From assembly GCA_028873975.1 (NCBI GenBank), contig JAPPMO010000082.1:1-64000 (forward strand): a stretch of DNA of 64,000 bases. Reading direction: 5' to 3'. The notes under the pieces are model-generated. The model saw nothing but the letters and a program-made list of their open reading frames with translations, had not been told where the DNA came from and did no database searches. This stretch comes from Chloroflexota bacterium (lineage in GTDB: Bacteria > Chloroflexota > Anaerolineae > Aggregatilineales > Phototrophicaceae). Shown here in pieces: positions 46,268-55,401 of this stretch (the first letter of the stretch is position 1; each line of letters begins with the position of its first letter). Position numbers and translations under genes: made by a program.

Positions 46268-47596
46268 GTGACCTATCGCAAGGTGCTGGTATTCTGGTTG
46301 CCCTTGGCAATGGCTTGGCTCTTGATGACGGTCGAGGGCCCCTTGATTCAAGGCGTCATCAGTCGCAAGCCGGATTCCGAAACGCAATTGGCCGCCTTCG
46401 GCTTGATGTTCTCTTTGTCGATATTGATCGAAACGCCGGTCATCATGCTTTTAGCGACCGGCAGCGCCCTGGCGCGCAACCGGCAAGCCTTTCGCGTCCT
46501 GTGGCGCTTCATGATGGCGGTCAATCTGCTGGTAGCCGCGGTCGCCATTTTAATGGCATTTACGCCTTTGCTTGACTTCTATCTCGGCATCTTGCTCAAT
46601 ATCCCGGCTCATATCGTCGAGGCCACCCGACCCGCCATGCGCGTCATGATCCTCTGGGGCGCCTTGATCGGATATCGCCGCTTCCACCAAGGCATCATGA
46701 TCCGCTTCGGCAAAACGCGCTATGTGGGTTATGGCACGGTCTTGCGGGTGCTGGTTTCGGGAAGCATGGCTCTGGTCCTGGGCGCCATCACCCAGATCGC
46801 CGGCGCCGCCATCGGCGCCTTGGCGCTGGTATGCGCGGTCGCAGCTGAAGCCATTTATACCTACCGCGTCTCCCGCGTCGACGTCATGCGCTTGCTGGGT
46901 ACACCGCTCACGGATAAACTGCAATCCTTAAGCTATGGCGCCGCGCTTCGTTTCCATCTGCCCTTGGCCATCACCAGTTTCCTCACTTTGTCTATCCATC
47001 CGGTCATCGAACGAGGGCTTGCCAGTATGCCGGACGCCTCGGGGAGCCTGGCAGCCTGGCCCGTCATCTTCTCGATCATGCTCTTGACGCGATCGGGAGG
47101 CATGGCTTATCAAGAGGTCGTGATCTCGCTTGATGACAGCGAAGAGAATCACCGCATCCTGCGCGGATTCACACTGCGCCTCGGAACGGGTCTAAGTCTG
47201 ATTATGGTCCTGTTTGTTTTCACGCCTTTGATCGACTTCTACAATACAACCATCCTGGAGGCGCCGAGTAACCTGCACGGGCTTGTGCTGCTGGGGACGC
47301 AATCAGCCTGCCTGATACCCCTGCTGACGACCCTGCAAAGTTACCTGCGCGCGCTGCTGATGCTAAGCCGCAAGACCGCCGCCATATACCAAGCCATCAT
47401 CCTGGGTTTCCTGGTCACGACAGTCATCGTATGGGGTGGCATTGACCTGGGCATGCACGGGGTTCTGGCCGCAAGCTTGGGCCTGACCATTGGGCTCATC
47501 ATCGAGCTGGGCTTTCTTTACTTCGTATATCGCAGACAAGACGCGGCTCTTAGGCTGCACTGGCAGTCGGCCGTGGCGCTTGCGGGTGGCGACTGA
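46268..47596 (+). CDS. MATE/ANK-like multipass transporter
   Basis: A 442-residue protein with about twelve hydrophobic helices. The start (FWLPLAMAWLLMTVEGPLIQ) and SLSILIETPVIMLLATGSAL resemble bacterial relatives of the progressive-ankylosis (ANK)/MATE flippase superfamily. The two internal halves each begin with a similar helix (RVLWRFMM... and RFHLPLAITSFL...). The substrate is unknown. The start is a GTG with a weak ribosome site. Confidence 0.7.
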   Translation: MTYRKVLVFWLPLAMAWLLMTVEGPLIQGVISRKPDSETQLAAFGLMFSLSILIETPVIMLLATGSALARNRQAFRVLWRFMMAVNLLVAAVAILMAFTPLLDFYLGILLNIPAHIVEATRPAMRVMILWGALIGYRRFHQGIMIRFGKTRYVGYGTVLRVLVSGSMALVLGAITQIAGAAIGALALVCAVAAEAIYTYRVSRVDVMRLLGTPLTDKLQSLSYGAALRFHLPLAITSFLTLSIHPVIERGLASMPDASGSLAAWPVIFSIMLLTRSGGMAYQEVVISLDDSEENHRILRGFTLRLGTGLSLIMVLFVFTPLIDFYNTTILEAPSNLHGLVLLGTQSACLIPLLTTLQSYLRALLMLSRKTAAIYQAIILGFLVTTVIVWGGIDLGMHGVLAASLGLTIGLIIELGFLYFVYRRQDAALRLHWQSAVALAGGD

Positions 47597-47694
47597 TTCC
47601 GATACCGGCGCCCGAAGCTGATTCGCCGTCACCCGTTTTGGAGCGCTGACATGCGCTTTGGGGTATGTCGAAAGCTCGAAAGGAAGCTGCGAAC

Positions 47695-48948
47695 ATGACT
47701 TTCATCAATGACCTTCTGCCCCTTCGGGGACAAGCCGAGATTCGCGACGGCTGGCTAAGGAAGCGATTGGATACGATTATCCCGGAGCTACTGGAGCGCC
47801 TGGACATTGATATGTGGATCATCGCTTGCCGGGAGTACAACGAAGACCCGGTGCTGATGTCGATGCTGCCCGCCACATCCATGTCCGCCCGGCGCCGCAC
47901 CATGCTCGTCTTCTCGCGGGAAAGAGACGGATCTGTCCGCAGGCTGACGCTGTCGCGCTACGGTTATGGCGATCTCTACGAAACAGTCTGGGATCCCGAT
48001 GAAGAAGACCAGCATGAATGCCTGGCGCGCCTGGTCGTGGAACGCGATCCTGCGGCAATCGGCATCAACAGGTCCGCGACATTTTCTTTCGGCGACGGCC
48101 TATCGCTCACCGAGTATTCGCTCATTTGCGAGGCTTTGGGAGATCCCTACACATCGCGAATTGTGAATGCCGAAGGTCTCTGCGTTGGCTGGCTGGAACG
48201 GCGACTGCCCGAAGAAATCCGCGCCTATCCGCGCCTGGTCGAGATCGGTCATCAAATCATCGCCCGGGCTTTCTCGACCGCGGTCATCCATCCCAGCCTG
48301 ACGACGACGGATGACGTCGTCTGGTGGATGCGCCAGACCATGCAGGACGCGGGCTTGCAAGCCTGGTTCCAGCCCACCATCGATATTCAAGCGCCGGGCC
48401 AAACCTATCAGGACACCGACGATCCGCGCAGAACGATTATGCCCGGCGATCTTCTGCACTGCGATATGGGCTTCCACTACCTGGGCTTGGCGACCGACCA
48501 GCAGCAGCATGCCTATGTATTGCGGCCGGGCGAAAGTGACGCGCCGGCCGGGTTGCGCGACGCCTTGGCCGACGGCAATCGGCTGCAAGACATCCATCTG
48601 GGACTGATGGCCGTCGGCTGTACCGGGAATGAGGTGCTGCGGAAGGCGCTCGAACAGGCAAAAGCGGAAGGCATTCGTCCGCAGGTCTATACGCACCCGC
48701 TCGGATTCCATGGGCACGCCGCCGGACCCATCATCGGCCTCTGGGATCGGCAGGACGGCGTTCCCGGCCTTGGCGACTATCCCCTTTATGACGACACAGT
48801 TTATTCAATCGAGTTGAACATCGTCCGAAGTGTTCCGGAATGGGATGGACAAGATCTGCGCATCATGCTGGAGGAAGACGCGGTCCTTGCCGACGGAGCG
48901 ATGCGCTGGCTGGATGGCAGGCAGGAATCCTTCTACTTGATTGGCTAG
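47695..48948 (+). CDS. M24-family metallopeptidase-like protein (Xaa-Pro dipeptidase type)
   Basis: A 417-residue protein: an N-terminal creatinase-like domain, then a pita-bread domain. Metal ligands are visible as Asp in LLHCDMGFHY and LATDQQ, His in HPLGFHGHAAGP, Glu in YSIELNI and Glu in MLEEDAVL. Both the two Asp and the His/Glu/Glu set are intact, so peptidase or related C-N hydrolase activity is plausible. ATG at 47695 follows an AGGAAG ribosome site. Confidence 0.82.
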   Translation: MTFINDLLPLRGQAEIRDGWLRKRLDTIIPELLERLDIDMWIIACREYNEDPVLMSMLPATSMSARRRTMLVFSRERDGSVRRLTLSRYGYGDLYETVWDPDEEDQHECLARLVVERDPAAIGINRSATFSFGDGLSLTEYSLICEALGDPYTSRIVNAEGLCVGWLERRLPEEIRAYPRLVEIGHQIIARAFSTAVIHPSLTTTDDVVWWMRQTMQDAGLQAWFQPTIDIQAPGQTYQDTDDPRRTIMPGDLLHCDMGFHYLGLATDQQQHAYVLRPGESDAPAGLRDALADGNRLQDIHLGLMAVGCTGNEVLRKALEQAKAEGIRPQVYTHPLGFHGHAAGPIIGLWDRQDGVPGLGDYPLYDDTVYSIELNIVRSVPEWDGQDLRIMLEEDAVLADGAMRWLDGRQESFYLIG

Positions 48949-49096
48949 CTGTCCGCTGAAAGACAAATCCGCTGCCGCTGCCATGCGGAACGAAATTCCC
49001 TGCGATGGAGGGCGTTTTCACTGTCGCCGCGCGACTTTTTCTGTGGGCAATCACGCGGTATAGTTCCTTACAAGGACATTCGCGGAGGGACCGGCT

Positions 49097-50674
49097 ATGC
49101 CAAAGGGTCGCTTTGAAAAACAGCGCGTTCAACTTGAGACCGGCGTATGGTCCATGGCATACAGCCTGGAGATCGCTCCACATGAACTGAAATTCGAAGA
49201 CCTGCACCCGATGAGCAGCTATGTGCGCCAACAGGACATCGCCCGCATGCACTACGCTCGCGCGAGAGCGCGCGGGCAGGACAATCCGCATATCCTGACC
49301 TGGACCGCCATGCAGACCGACCGCCGTGCGGAGCGCATGTTCCCCGGGCTCGACTACAGTTTTGACGGCGAACATATCATCAGCGCCAATTCCTTCGTCG
49401 CCTGTGTCTTGCGCCAATTGCTCGCGCGGGGCTGGCTGCAGCTGCACGAATACATCAGTGATACTTACGAATGGCATACCGAAGTAGCGCCCGGGAACGA
49501 TGACTGGCAATCACGCGCGGAAGCAATGACACGCTGGCTGGAAGAATCGATTCAGCTGGACCTCTACCCCAACATCGAAAGGGGCAGCTACCAGCCGCGC
49601 CTGTTTCGCGAATTTGACGCCCGGCGCAATTTCGTGCGCATCGGCCGCTGCGACTTCGTCCGTCACTTCGTACAGAATCACGAACGCATGGCGGCTTTCA
49701 ACACCTCGCACTTCTTGCACGAGCATGACGATCTCGTCAGTCATCATTCCGGATACGGAGACGCTATAGGCTTGATGCTGTCCGAGAATACGATCTTGCG
49801 CCCGCCGCTTTATCGACGCGGATGCCTGCTTTATGACGGCGCGGCCTGGACGGTGCAAAGCATGAGCCTGGAAGACATCGCCCTGATATTGCCGGGCGAT
49901 GTCAGCTTGAGAGCCGACCGACGCGGCGACTATCAGTTCGGTCTGAATCCCGCCGATCCTTCGGCTATCGCCATCTACACCCGCGCCGCGCGCTTGGGCG
50001 AAAACGGACGCCCGCTCGATCGGACGCCGGCGGAAGACCGCCGCCATGAATTTGTGATTGTGAATCGCCAGGCGCTTAGCTGGAAACGAGGCGGTGATCT
50101 GCAGATTCCCCAAAATGGCTTTGTCTTGTCTCTAGGCGCCGATGCGCTGCCGGAATCCATAATTGAGAAGATCTCTGAGGATGCCTGGATAGAATACGAA
50201 TTTGCCGATCCGTCGAAAAGCCTGGTTTCAGGCGTCCAGGCTGGTCCCATCTTGCTGCAAGACGGACGGAACGCGCTTGAGTCCACCGACGCAAACGAAG
50301 AATATTGGTCCAGCCGCAGCGTCGACGGCGAACATATTGTCGGTATCACGCCGGTCAATATGGATCCCGGCTCGCGCTTGGAAAGAAAGGCGCGCACCGC
50401 GCTGGGCATTAAAGAGGATGGAAACCTGTTGCTGCTCGTGGTCGACGGTTGTGATCCCGCGGCCAGAACCGAATTGGACAGCGCGGGAGCGACGCTCCAC
50501 GAGCTTGCGGACTGGTTTGCTGCGCAGGGCGCAATCTACGCCTTGAATTTGAGCGGCGAGGGCTCCTCCCATCTCTTTGTCCAAGGCGGATTGGCGAACC
50601 GCCCCTCCGACCGTCGCGGGCAGCAAGGCGTCGTCTACGAACGGATGCTCCCTTCAATCGGCATCGTCGGCTGA
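49097..50674 (+). CDS. Protein with phosphodiester-glycosidase (NAGPA-like) C-terminal region
   Basis: A 525-residue protein. About 200 N-terminal residues are not recognised. The rest follows the layout of phosphodiester glycosidases (NAGPA/DUF2233): NTSHF, then FGLNPADPSAIAIYTRAA, VVDGCDP, GATLHELADWFAAQGA and PSDRRG. The conserved NLDGGGS loop reads NLSGEGSS (about 484-492), so the usual Asp is replaced. There is no signal peptide. GGAGGG seven bases before ATG supports the start. Its stop overlaps the convergent selenoprotein gene by 21 bases. Confidence 0.65.
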   Translation: MPKGRFEKQRVQLETGVWSMAYSLEIAPHELKFEDLHPMSSYVRQQDIARMHYARARARGQDNPHILTWTAMQTDRRAERMFPGLDYSFDGEHIISANSFVACVLRQLLARGWLQLHEYISDTYEWHTEVAPGNDDWQSRAEAMTRWLEESIQLDLYPNIERGSYQPRLFREFDARRNFVRIGRCDFVRHFVQNHERMAAFNTSHFLHEHDDLVSHHSGYGDAIGLMLSENTILRPPLYRRGCLLYDGAAWTVQSMSLEDIALILPGDVSLRADRRGDYQFGLNPADPSAIAIYTRAARLGENGRPLDRTPAEDRRHEFVIVNRQALSWKRGGDLQIPQNGFVLSLGADALPESIIEKISEDAWIEYEFADPSKSLVSGVQAGPILLQDGRNALESTDANEEYWSSRSVDGEHIVGITPVNMDPGSRLERKARTALGIKEDGNLLLLVVDGCDPAARTELDSAGATLHELADWFAAQGAIYALNLSGEGSSHLFVQGGLANRPSDRRGQQGVVYERMLPSIGIVG

Positions 50675-51409
50675 GTCCCTGTCCTCCCAGTGAAATTCTT
50701 TTGGAGGCAGGCCAAAAGCCTTGATGAAGTCATCCACAGCCTGCCGTCCATTGCGGGTTAAGCCTTTGAAGAAAGCCAGGCGATCGGCATTGCGATAGTC
50801 CAAACGCTGTACGGTGAACGGAGCCAGGCTCTCGCGATCTTTACGCCGCCGGCTGATATCCAGATAGTATTCCAGCGCATTGGCCACGCTGTTGGCGTCC
50901 GTCCAGTCGGACTTGTAAATCGCCTGGCCCGCGCGATTGAATATCCAGGTCATGTTGGGCATGCTGCCGTAGGCGCGGTGACAGGGGCCGTCCAGGGCAT
51001 CGACGAGAATCGGCCTGCTGACGCCAAGCTCGTCGCGCAGCGCCGCGGCATGATGGAACTTTTGCTCCATTGAAGTTAGATGAGGGAAATGCTCCGCCGG
51101 GTGCGCTTCATTGGTGTAAAGGAAGACCGATGCCACGCCATCCTCGGCGTATTTTTCGGCGATCGCATTCATGGATGGGCCCGCCATCCCGCAATACGGT
51201 CAAGTGAAGCTGCCGAATTCCACCACCAGATAGAGGTTCTTCGACCACCATTCGGCCAGCAAAGTCCGCGCCCGATCTTCCAAGCGCCACAGCGGGAAAT
51301 CCGGCGCGGCAACTCCCAAGGCCGGGCTTTCCTCGAAGCGCATCCAGGGCATGAACTTCTCCGGCAGGAATTCGTCATAGTTGTATTGCCGCAATAGTTC
51401 GCTAGTCAT
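50654..51409 (-). CDS. Deiodinase-like thioredoxin-fold selenoprotein (in-frame UGA)
   Basis: A 251-residue thioredoxin-fold protein if the TGA at 51200-51202 is read as selenocysteine (residue 70). The frame is open on both sides, giving FGSFT-U-PYCGMAG. This matches the deiodinase active site (FGSxTUPP) with a resolving Cys at 73. Downstream, FLYTNEAHPAE, ILVDALDGPCHRAYG and WIFNRAGQAIYKSDW follow the iodothyronine-deiodinase/AhpC-TSA-like order. A hairpin right after the UGA fits a bacterial SECIS. It is the third gene of an operon after the Ldh2-family gene (48-base gap). Selenium machinery genes are not in the window. Confidence 0.85.
51173..51202 (-). promoter_or_regulatory. UGA recoding site with SECIS-like hairpin
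   Basis: After the UGA (51200-51202) and 10 bases, GGATGG-CGGGC-CCATCC forms a 6-bp stem with a 5-base loop. The loop begins 16 bases after the UGA and has G as its second base, both within the published bacterial SECIS consensus. Confidence 0.65.
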
Positions 51410-51457
51410 CGCTCCGCCCCATTCTTCGTCCCGTTTTCTATCAAGCCGATTCGCAAT

Positions 51458-52444
51458 TTATCCCTGCGCCACCGCATTGAGTTCCCGCCAGATCTTATCG
51501 TCCAGTTCGATCTCTCCAGCAGCCATGACATGCTCGAAATGCTTGTCGCCGCGCTCGCCGGGGACTGGAATCTCGTCGACTCCCGGCAGTCTCTTTAACG
51601 CCTTGACCCTACTTATCAGCTCGCTGACGCCGGATTGAAAGCTGTCCAAGTCCTCAGCCAGCAGCGCGGGATCAATCGCGAATATCAGATTGCCCCAATC
51701 GGACTTGCTGCCATCGTCATTGCGCGTCGCGCCAACCAGCGGTCGTGTCAATATCTCGACAATCAGAGCCAGCGCAGCGCCCTTGAAGCCGCCGAAGGCT
51801 TTGATCGCCCCGGCCAGCGCTTGGGCGGGATCCGTCGTGAATTGTCCTTCCTTGTCGTAAGCCACGCCTTCTGGAATCGACTCGCCTTGCGCATTTGCCA
51901 GGTGGATGCCGTACCAGGCAATCGCAGCTGTAGCCATATCAAGCACGATCGGTTTCCCGGCCGTCGGTATGCCGAGCGCCAGAGGATTCGTGCCCAGGAA
52001 CGCTTCATAAGATCCATAGGGAGCCATGAGCTCTGGCGAACCCGAAAACACAAAGCCTAGCAAGCCCGCATCGGCGATCCGGCGCGCGTAATAGCCGATG
52101 GCGCCGGTTGGGGAATTCGTCCTGCGCGTGCCGACGATGCCGAATCCATGTTCCTCAGCTTTTTCAATGGCGATCTCACATGACCTGCTCAGGACCACCA
52201 TTCCCTGGTTCCAGCCGCCATCAAGCAATGCCGAAAGCTTGGTTTCCTTGGCAATGTCGATCTGCCCGGCTTCGGGATTGGCGGGCATGCCGGGACCCAG
52301 CAATTTGATCACATTTTGATTGTTGCCGCGCAACTGCGCGTACATGATTATCTCGAGAATGATCTCGGTATCTGCCCCATCAAAGCCCTGCTTGGTTATG
52401 GCGCGGCGAGCGGCGTCGCGCAGCGTCTCGATTTCAACCTTCAT
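51458..52444 (-). CDS. Ldh2-family malate/L-lactate-type dehydrogenase
   Basis: A 328-residue NAD(P)-dependent 2-hydroxyacid dehydrogenase of the malate/L-lactate/ureidoglycolate (Ldh_2) family. Typical segments are TRRTNSPTGAIGYYARR (the usual form has SNHxGAxGYY), FLGTNPLALGIPT, LDMATAAIAWY and GGFKGAALALIVEIL. The conserved catalytic His of SNHxG is Ser/Pro here (TNSPTG), so activity or specificity may differ. Middle gene of the three-gene operon. Confidence 0.82.
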   Translation of the reverse strand: MKVEIETLRDAARRAITKQGFDGADTEIILEIIMYAQLRGNNQNVIKLLGPGMPANPEAGQIDIAKETKLSALLDGGWNQGMVVLSRSCEIAIEKAEEHGFGIVGTRRTNSPTGAIGYYARRIADAGLLGFVFSGSPELMAPYGSYEAFLGTNPLALGIPTAGKPIVLDMATAAIAWYGIHLANAQGESIPEGVAYDKEGQFTTDPAQALAGAIKAFGGFKGAALALIVEILTRPLVGATRNDDGSKSDWGNLIFAIDPALLAEDLDSFQSGVSELISRVKALKRLPGVDEIPVPGERGDKHFEHVMAAGEIELDDKIWRELNAVAQG

Positions 52445-52470
52445 AGACCATGCTCCATCTTGCCCGGACC

Positions 52471-53235
52471 TTAGACCTTGCCGCGAACCAGGCTATTGGA
52501 TGTCAAATACTTGTAGCTGTCATGCACCGCTTGCAGCATATCGCCGTCGCAGCGGTCAATCTCAACAATATGCCATTCAGCCGTCTCCGCTGTCGCCTCA
52601 ACGATCTCCGGCACGGACATTTCCCCGGCGCCGACCGCCGTCATGTTATCATCCAAACTGAGCGAGCCGTCCTTCAGATGTATCAATGGCGCGCGCCCGC
52701 CCGCCCGCTTGACGACTTCCACCGCATCCAAGCCCCCGACTTGCGCCCAGTAGGTATCAATTTCGAGAAAGACCTCATCGTCGAGTTCGCTGAGCATCAC
52801 ATCCAAGGTGGCTTGCCCATCCAAGTCCTTGAATTCCCACCAGTGATTGTGATAACCCAGTTGCACTTTGCTGGCTTGCATGGTTTTGCTGGCGCGATTC
52901 AGGCGCTCGCATACGCGCTTGACCGCGTCCAGGGTCTCGAATTCAGCCTGTGGCAAGAAGGCGACAACAAGGCGCGACAGATCAAAGGCTTCCGCCTCCG
53001 CCAGCGCGGATTCCAGCTTCGCTCTATCGGGAAACGGCACATGGCTGCTGCAAACTTCAAGCTCCAACTCTTCGAAGAGATCCGCCGCTTCCCTCAATCC
53101 CGCGGGCATGCCGCCATAAGGTTCGACCCCGACATAGCCCATTGCGGCGACGCTGCGCACGATACCTTCAAAGTCCTTCGCAAGCGCGTCGCGCAAAGAG
53201 TACAACTGTAATGCCACCGGTTTCATATTTGACAT
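52471..53235 (-). CDS. Sugar phosphate isomerase/epimerase (TIM barrel)
   Basis: A 254-residue AP-endonuclease-2-type barrel as in inosose dehydratases and hexulose isomerases. Motifs: ALQLYSLRDAL at the start, GYVGVEPYGG, LGYHNHWWEF, FLEIDTYWAQVGG and IHLKDG with metal-binding His/Asp/Glu residues. ATG at 53235 has GGGAGA four bases upstream; the longer frame to 53313 lacks one. First gene of the operon ending with the selenoprotein. Probably works on a sugar or polyol substrate. Confidence 0.82.
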   Translation of the reverse strand: MSNMKPVALQLYSLRDALAKDFEGIVRSVAAMGYVGVEPYGGMPAGLREAADLFEELELEVCSSHVPFPDRAKLESALAEAEAFDLSRLVVAFLPQAEFETLDAVKRVCERLNRASKTMQASKVQLGYHNHWWEFKDLDGQATLDVMLSELDDEVFLEIDTYWAQVGGLDAVEVVKRAGGRAPLIHLKDGSLSLDDNMTAVGAGEMSVPEIVEATAETAEWHIVEIDRCDGDMLQAVHDSYKYLTSNSLVRGKV

Positions 53236-53476
53236 GGAATCTCCCTTTTCACCGACTGCGATTGCTATACAATTATTTTCAGGCTTCTGGGGGAGAATAC
53301 CAGAGTCAATCAAGCCTTTATTGCTTACTTAGGATCCCCTGCTTCTGCGCGAACTGTATTGTTTGGATCGACAATTTAAGCTGGGATTGAGTTCTACCTT
53401 GGGCTCAACCGCAGCGCATAGCCGCGATCAGCAACAGATTCTCGCCAATAACCGCATCTCCCGGGATCAGTAGTTC

Positions 53477-55390
53477 ATGGCAACCGCTTCTAGCGAGATA
53501 CCGCTAAAATCCGAAGGCAAATCAAAAGACAACGGCGCGCTGGCGAAGTGGGTCCGTCTGCTCGGCTATCTGAAGAAATACCGCTTGTGGGTGCTGATCG
53601 CGCTCTTCGGCATCATCGGCAGCAATCTGCTCGCCGTCGCCGTGCCCTATATCTTGCGCGATGTCGTGGATATCGGCATTGAAAAGCAAGACAGCAACTT
53701 CATGCTCAACGCCGGCTTGCTGGTTGTTGGATTGGGCATCCTGCGCGGGCTCTCGGCTTTTTTCGGCAGGTTCTTCGGCGAGCGCCTTTCCCACTATGTC
53801 GCCTACGATATTCGCAATCAAATCTACGACAAGGTACAGCGTCAATCCTTCACCTATCACGACAGCGCGCAAGTCGGCACGATCATCACCCGCGCCATCA
53901 GCGACGTCAACGAAATTCAGCGCTATTTCAACTTTGGTCTGATGGACGGCTTAAACGTCCTCCTGCTCTTGATCGGCGTCGTCGCCATCATGCTGGCGAC
54001 CAGCCCGGCGCTGGCGGTGATCTCATTTGTCCCGCTGGCGCCGCTGGCTCTGTTTTCCAATCGCTTCGTCATGCGCGTGCACCCGCGCTGGAAAAAAGTG
54101 ATGGACCGGATGCAGGTGCTGAGCAATCATATCCAGGAGAACGCGCTTGGCGCCGAAGTGGTGCGGGTCTTCGCCCGCGAGAGCTACGAAATCGAAAGAT
54201 TCCACACCGAGAACAAACGGCTCTACGACGAACAACTTGATTTCATTCGACAATGGATCACGTTTCTGCCGGCCAGCGCCTTCCTGGCCGCCATGTCAAC
54301 CGCGCTGGTTTTGCTCTTTGGCGGCTATCTGGAAGCGCGCGGCATGGCCAATATCACCGTCGGTCTGGTAGTCACATTCAACGCTTACGTGCTGCTGCTG
54401 GCGCAGCCTCTGCGGTTCGTCGGTTTCATCATCCTTTTGACCACACAAGCGGTGGCCAGCGGCGAACGCGTATTTCAAATTCTCGATCATGACGAATTGG
54501 TCGTTAACAAGCCGGATGCCGAGCGCATCAAGATCAAGGGCCATGTGCGCTTCGACAATGTAAGTACGCAATACTTCGGCTCCAATCACGCCATTGTCAA
54601 GAATATCAATCTCGAAGCGAATCCCGGCGAAATCGTCGCCATCATTGGGCTGACCGGCGCCGGCAAAACAACGATCGCCAACTTGATACCGCGATTCTAT
54701 GATGTCACCCACGGGCGCGTCCTGCTTGACGGCATTGATGTACGAGATATTGACTTGGATCATCTGCGGGGGCAGATCGGCATTGTCATGCAGCAGTCCT
54801 TGCTCTTTTCAGCGACGATTGAGGAAAACATCGCCTATGGCAACCCCGCCGCCAGCCAGGACCAGATCAAAGCAGCCGCCATAGCCGCCAACGCCCACGA
54901 TTTCATCATGGATTTCCCCGGCGGTTATCAAACTGACGTCGGCGAACGCGGCGTTACGCTTTCCGGCGGTCAAAAGCAAAGAATCGCTATCGCCCGCGCT
55001 CTTTTGATCGATCCTCGCATCTTGATACTGGATGACGCCACCAGCAGCGTGGACACGCAAACCGAGCATCTCATTCAGCAGGCGCTGGATCGCGTCATGG
55101 AGGGGCGCACGACCTTTGTCATCGCCCAGCGCATGAGCACGATCTTGAAAGCCGATCAGATCATCGTCCTGCGCGACGGAGAGATCATTCAACACGGCAC
55201 GCACGAGACTCTGCTCGCCGACGGCGGCTTATACGAAGAGATTTACAAGCTGCAACTGGAAGAGCAAGAGCGCGTGCGCCGGGAAGCGATTATTGCCGGC
55301 ATCATCAAGATCCCGCTGGAAGAACGGCGCTCCACGCAGCAATTCCGCGATTTAATCGATCGCCTCGCCGGGCGAATCACCAAGAATTGA
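53477..55390 (+). CDS. Heterodimeric ABC exporter, subunit A (degenerate catalytic site)
   Basis: A 637-residue half-transporter: six membrane helices, then an ATPase domain. Walker A is GLTGAGKTT (about residue 391) and the signature is a canonical LSGGQ. Walker B ends in Asp instead of Glu (ILILDDAT) and the switch His is Gln (IAQRMS). These changes mark the degenerate-site partner of an exporter pair such as BmrC or TM287. It is followed 11 bases later by its partner. The substrate (drug, lipid or peptide) is unknown. Confidence 0.92.
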   Translation: MATASSEIPLKSEGKSKDNGALAKWVRLLGYLKKYRLWVLIALFGIIGSNLLAVAVPYILRDVVDIGIEKQDSNFMLNAGLLVVGLGILRGLSAFFGRFFGERLSHYVAYDIRNQIYDKVQRQSFTYHDSAQVGTIITRAISDVNEIQRYFNFGLMDGLNVLLLLIGVVAIMLATSPALAVISFVPLAPLALFSNRFVMRVHPRWKKVMDRMQVLSNHIQENALGAEVVRVFARESYEIERFHTENKRLYDEQLDFIRQWITFLPASAFLAAMSTALVLLFGGYLEARGMANITVGLVVTFNAYVLLLAQPLRFVGFIILLTTQAVASGERVFQILDHDELVVNKPDAERIKIKGHVRFDNVSTQYFGSNHAIVKNINLEANPGEIVAIIGLTGAGKTTIANLIPRFYDVTHGRVLLDGIDVRDIDLDHLRGQIGIVMQQSLLFSATIEENIAYGNPAASQDQIKAAAIAANAHDFIMDFPGGYQTDVGERGVTLSGGQKQRIAIARALLIDPRILILDDATSSVDTQTEHLIQQALDRVMEGRTTFVIAQRMSTILKADQIIVLRDGEIIQHGTHETLLADGGLYEEIYKLQLEEQERVRREAIIAGIIKIPLEERRSTQQFRDLIDRLAGRITKN

Positions 55391-55401
55391 GACAGGCGCG
55401 A

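Noticed and set aside
50654..51409. Interpretation of the UGA as a simple nonsense mutation (pseudogene)
   Set aside because: The UGA falls exactly at the redox-active position, conserved motifs continue in frame on both sides, and a SECIS-like hairpin follows. UGA is also used as a normal stop in ATGA overlaps elsewhere, so a changed genetic code is not needed.
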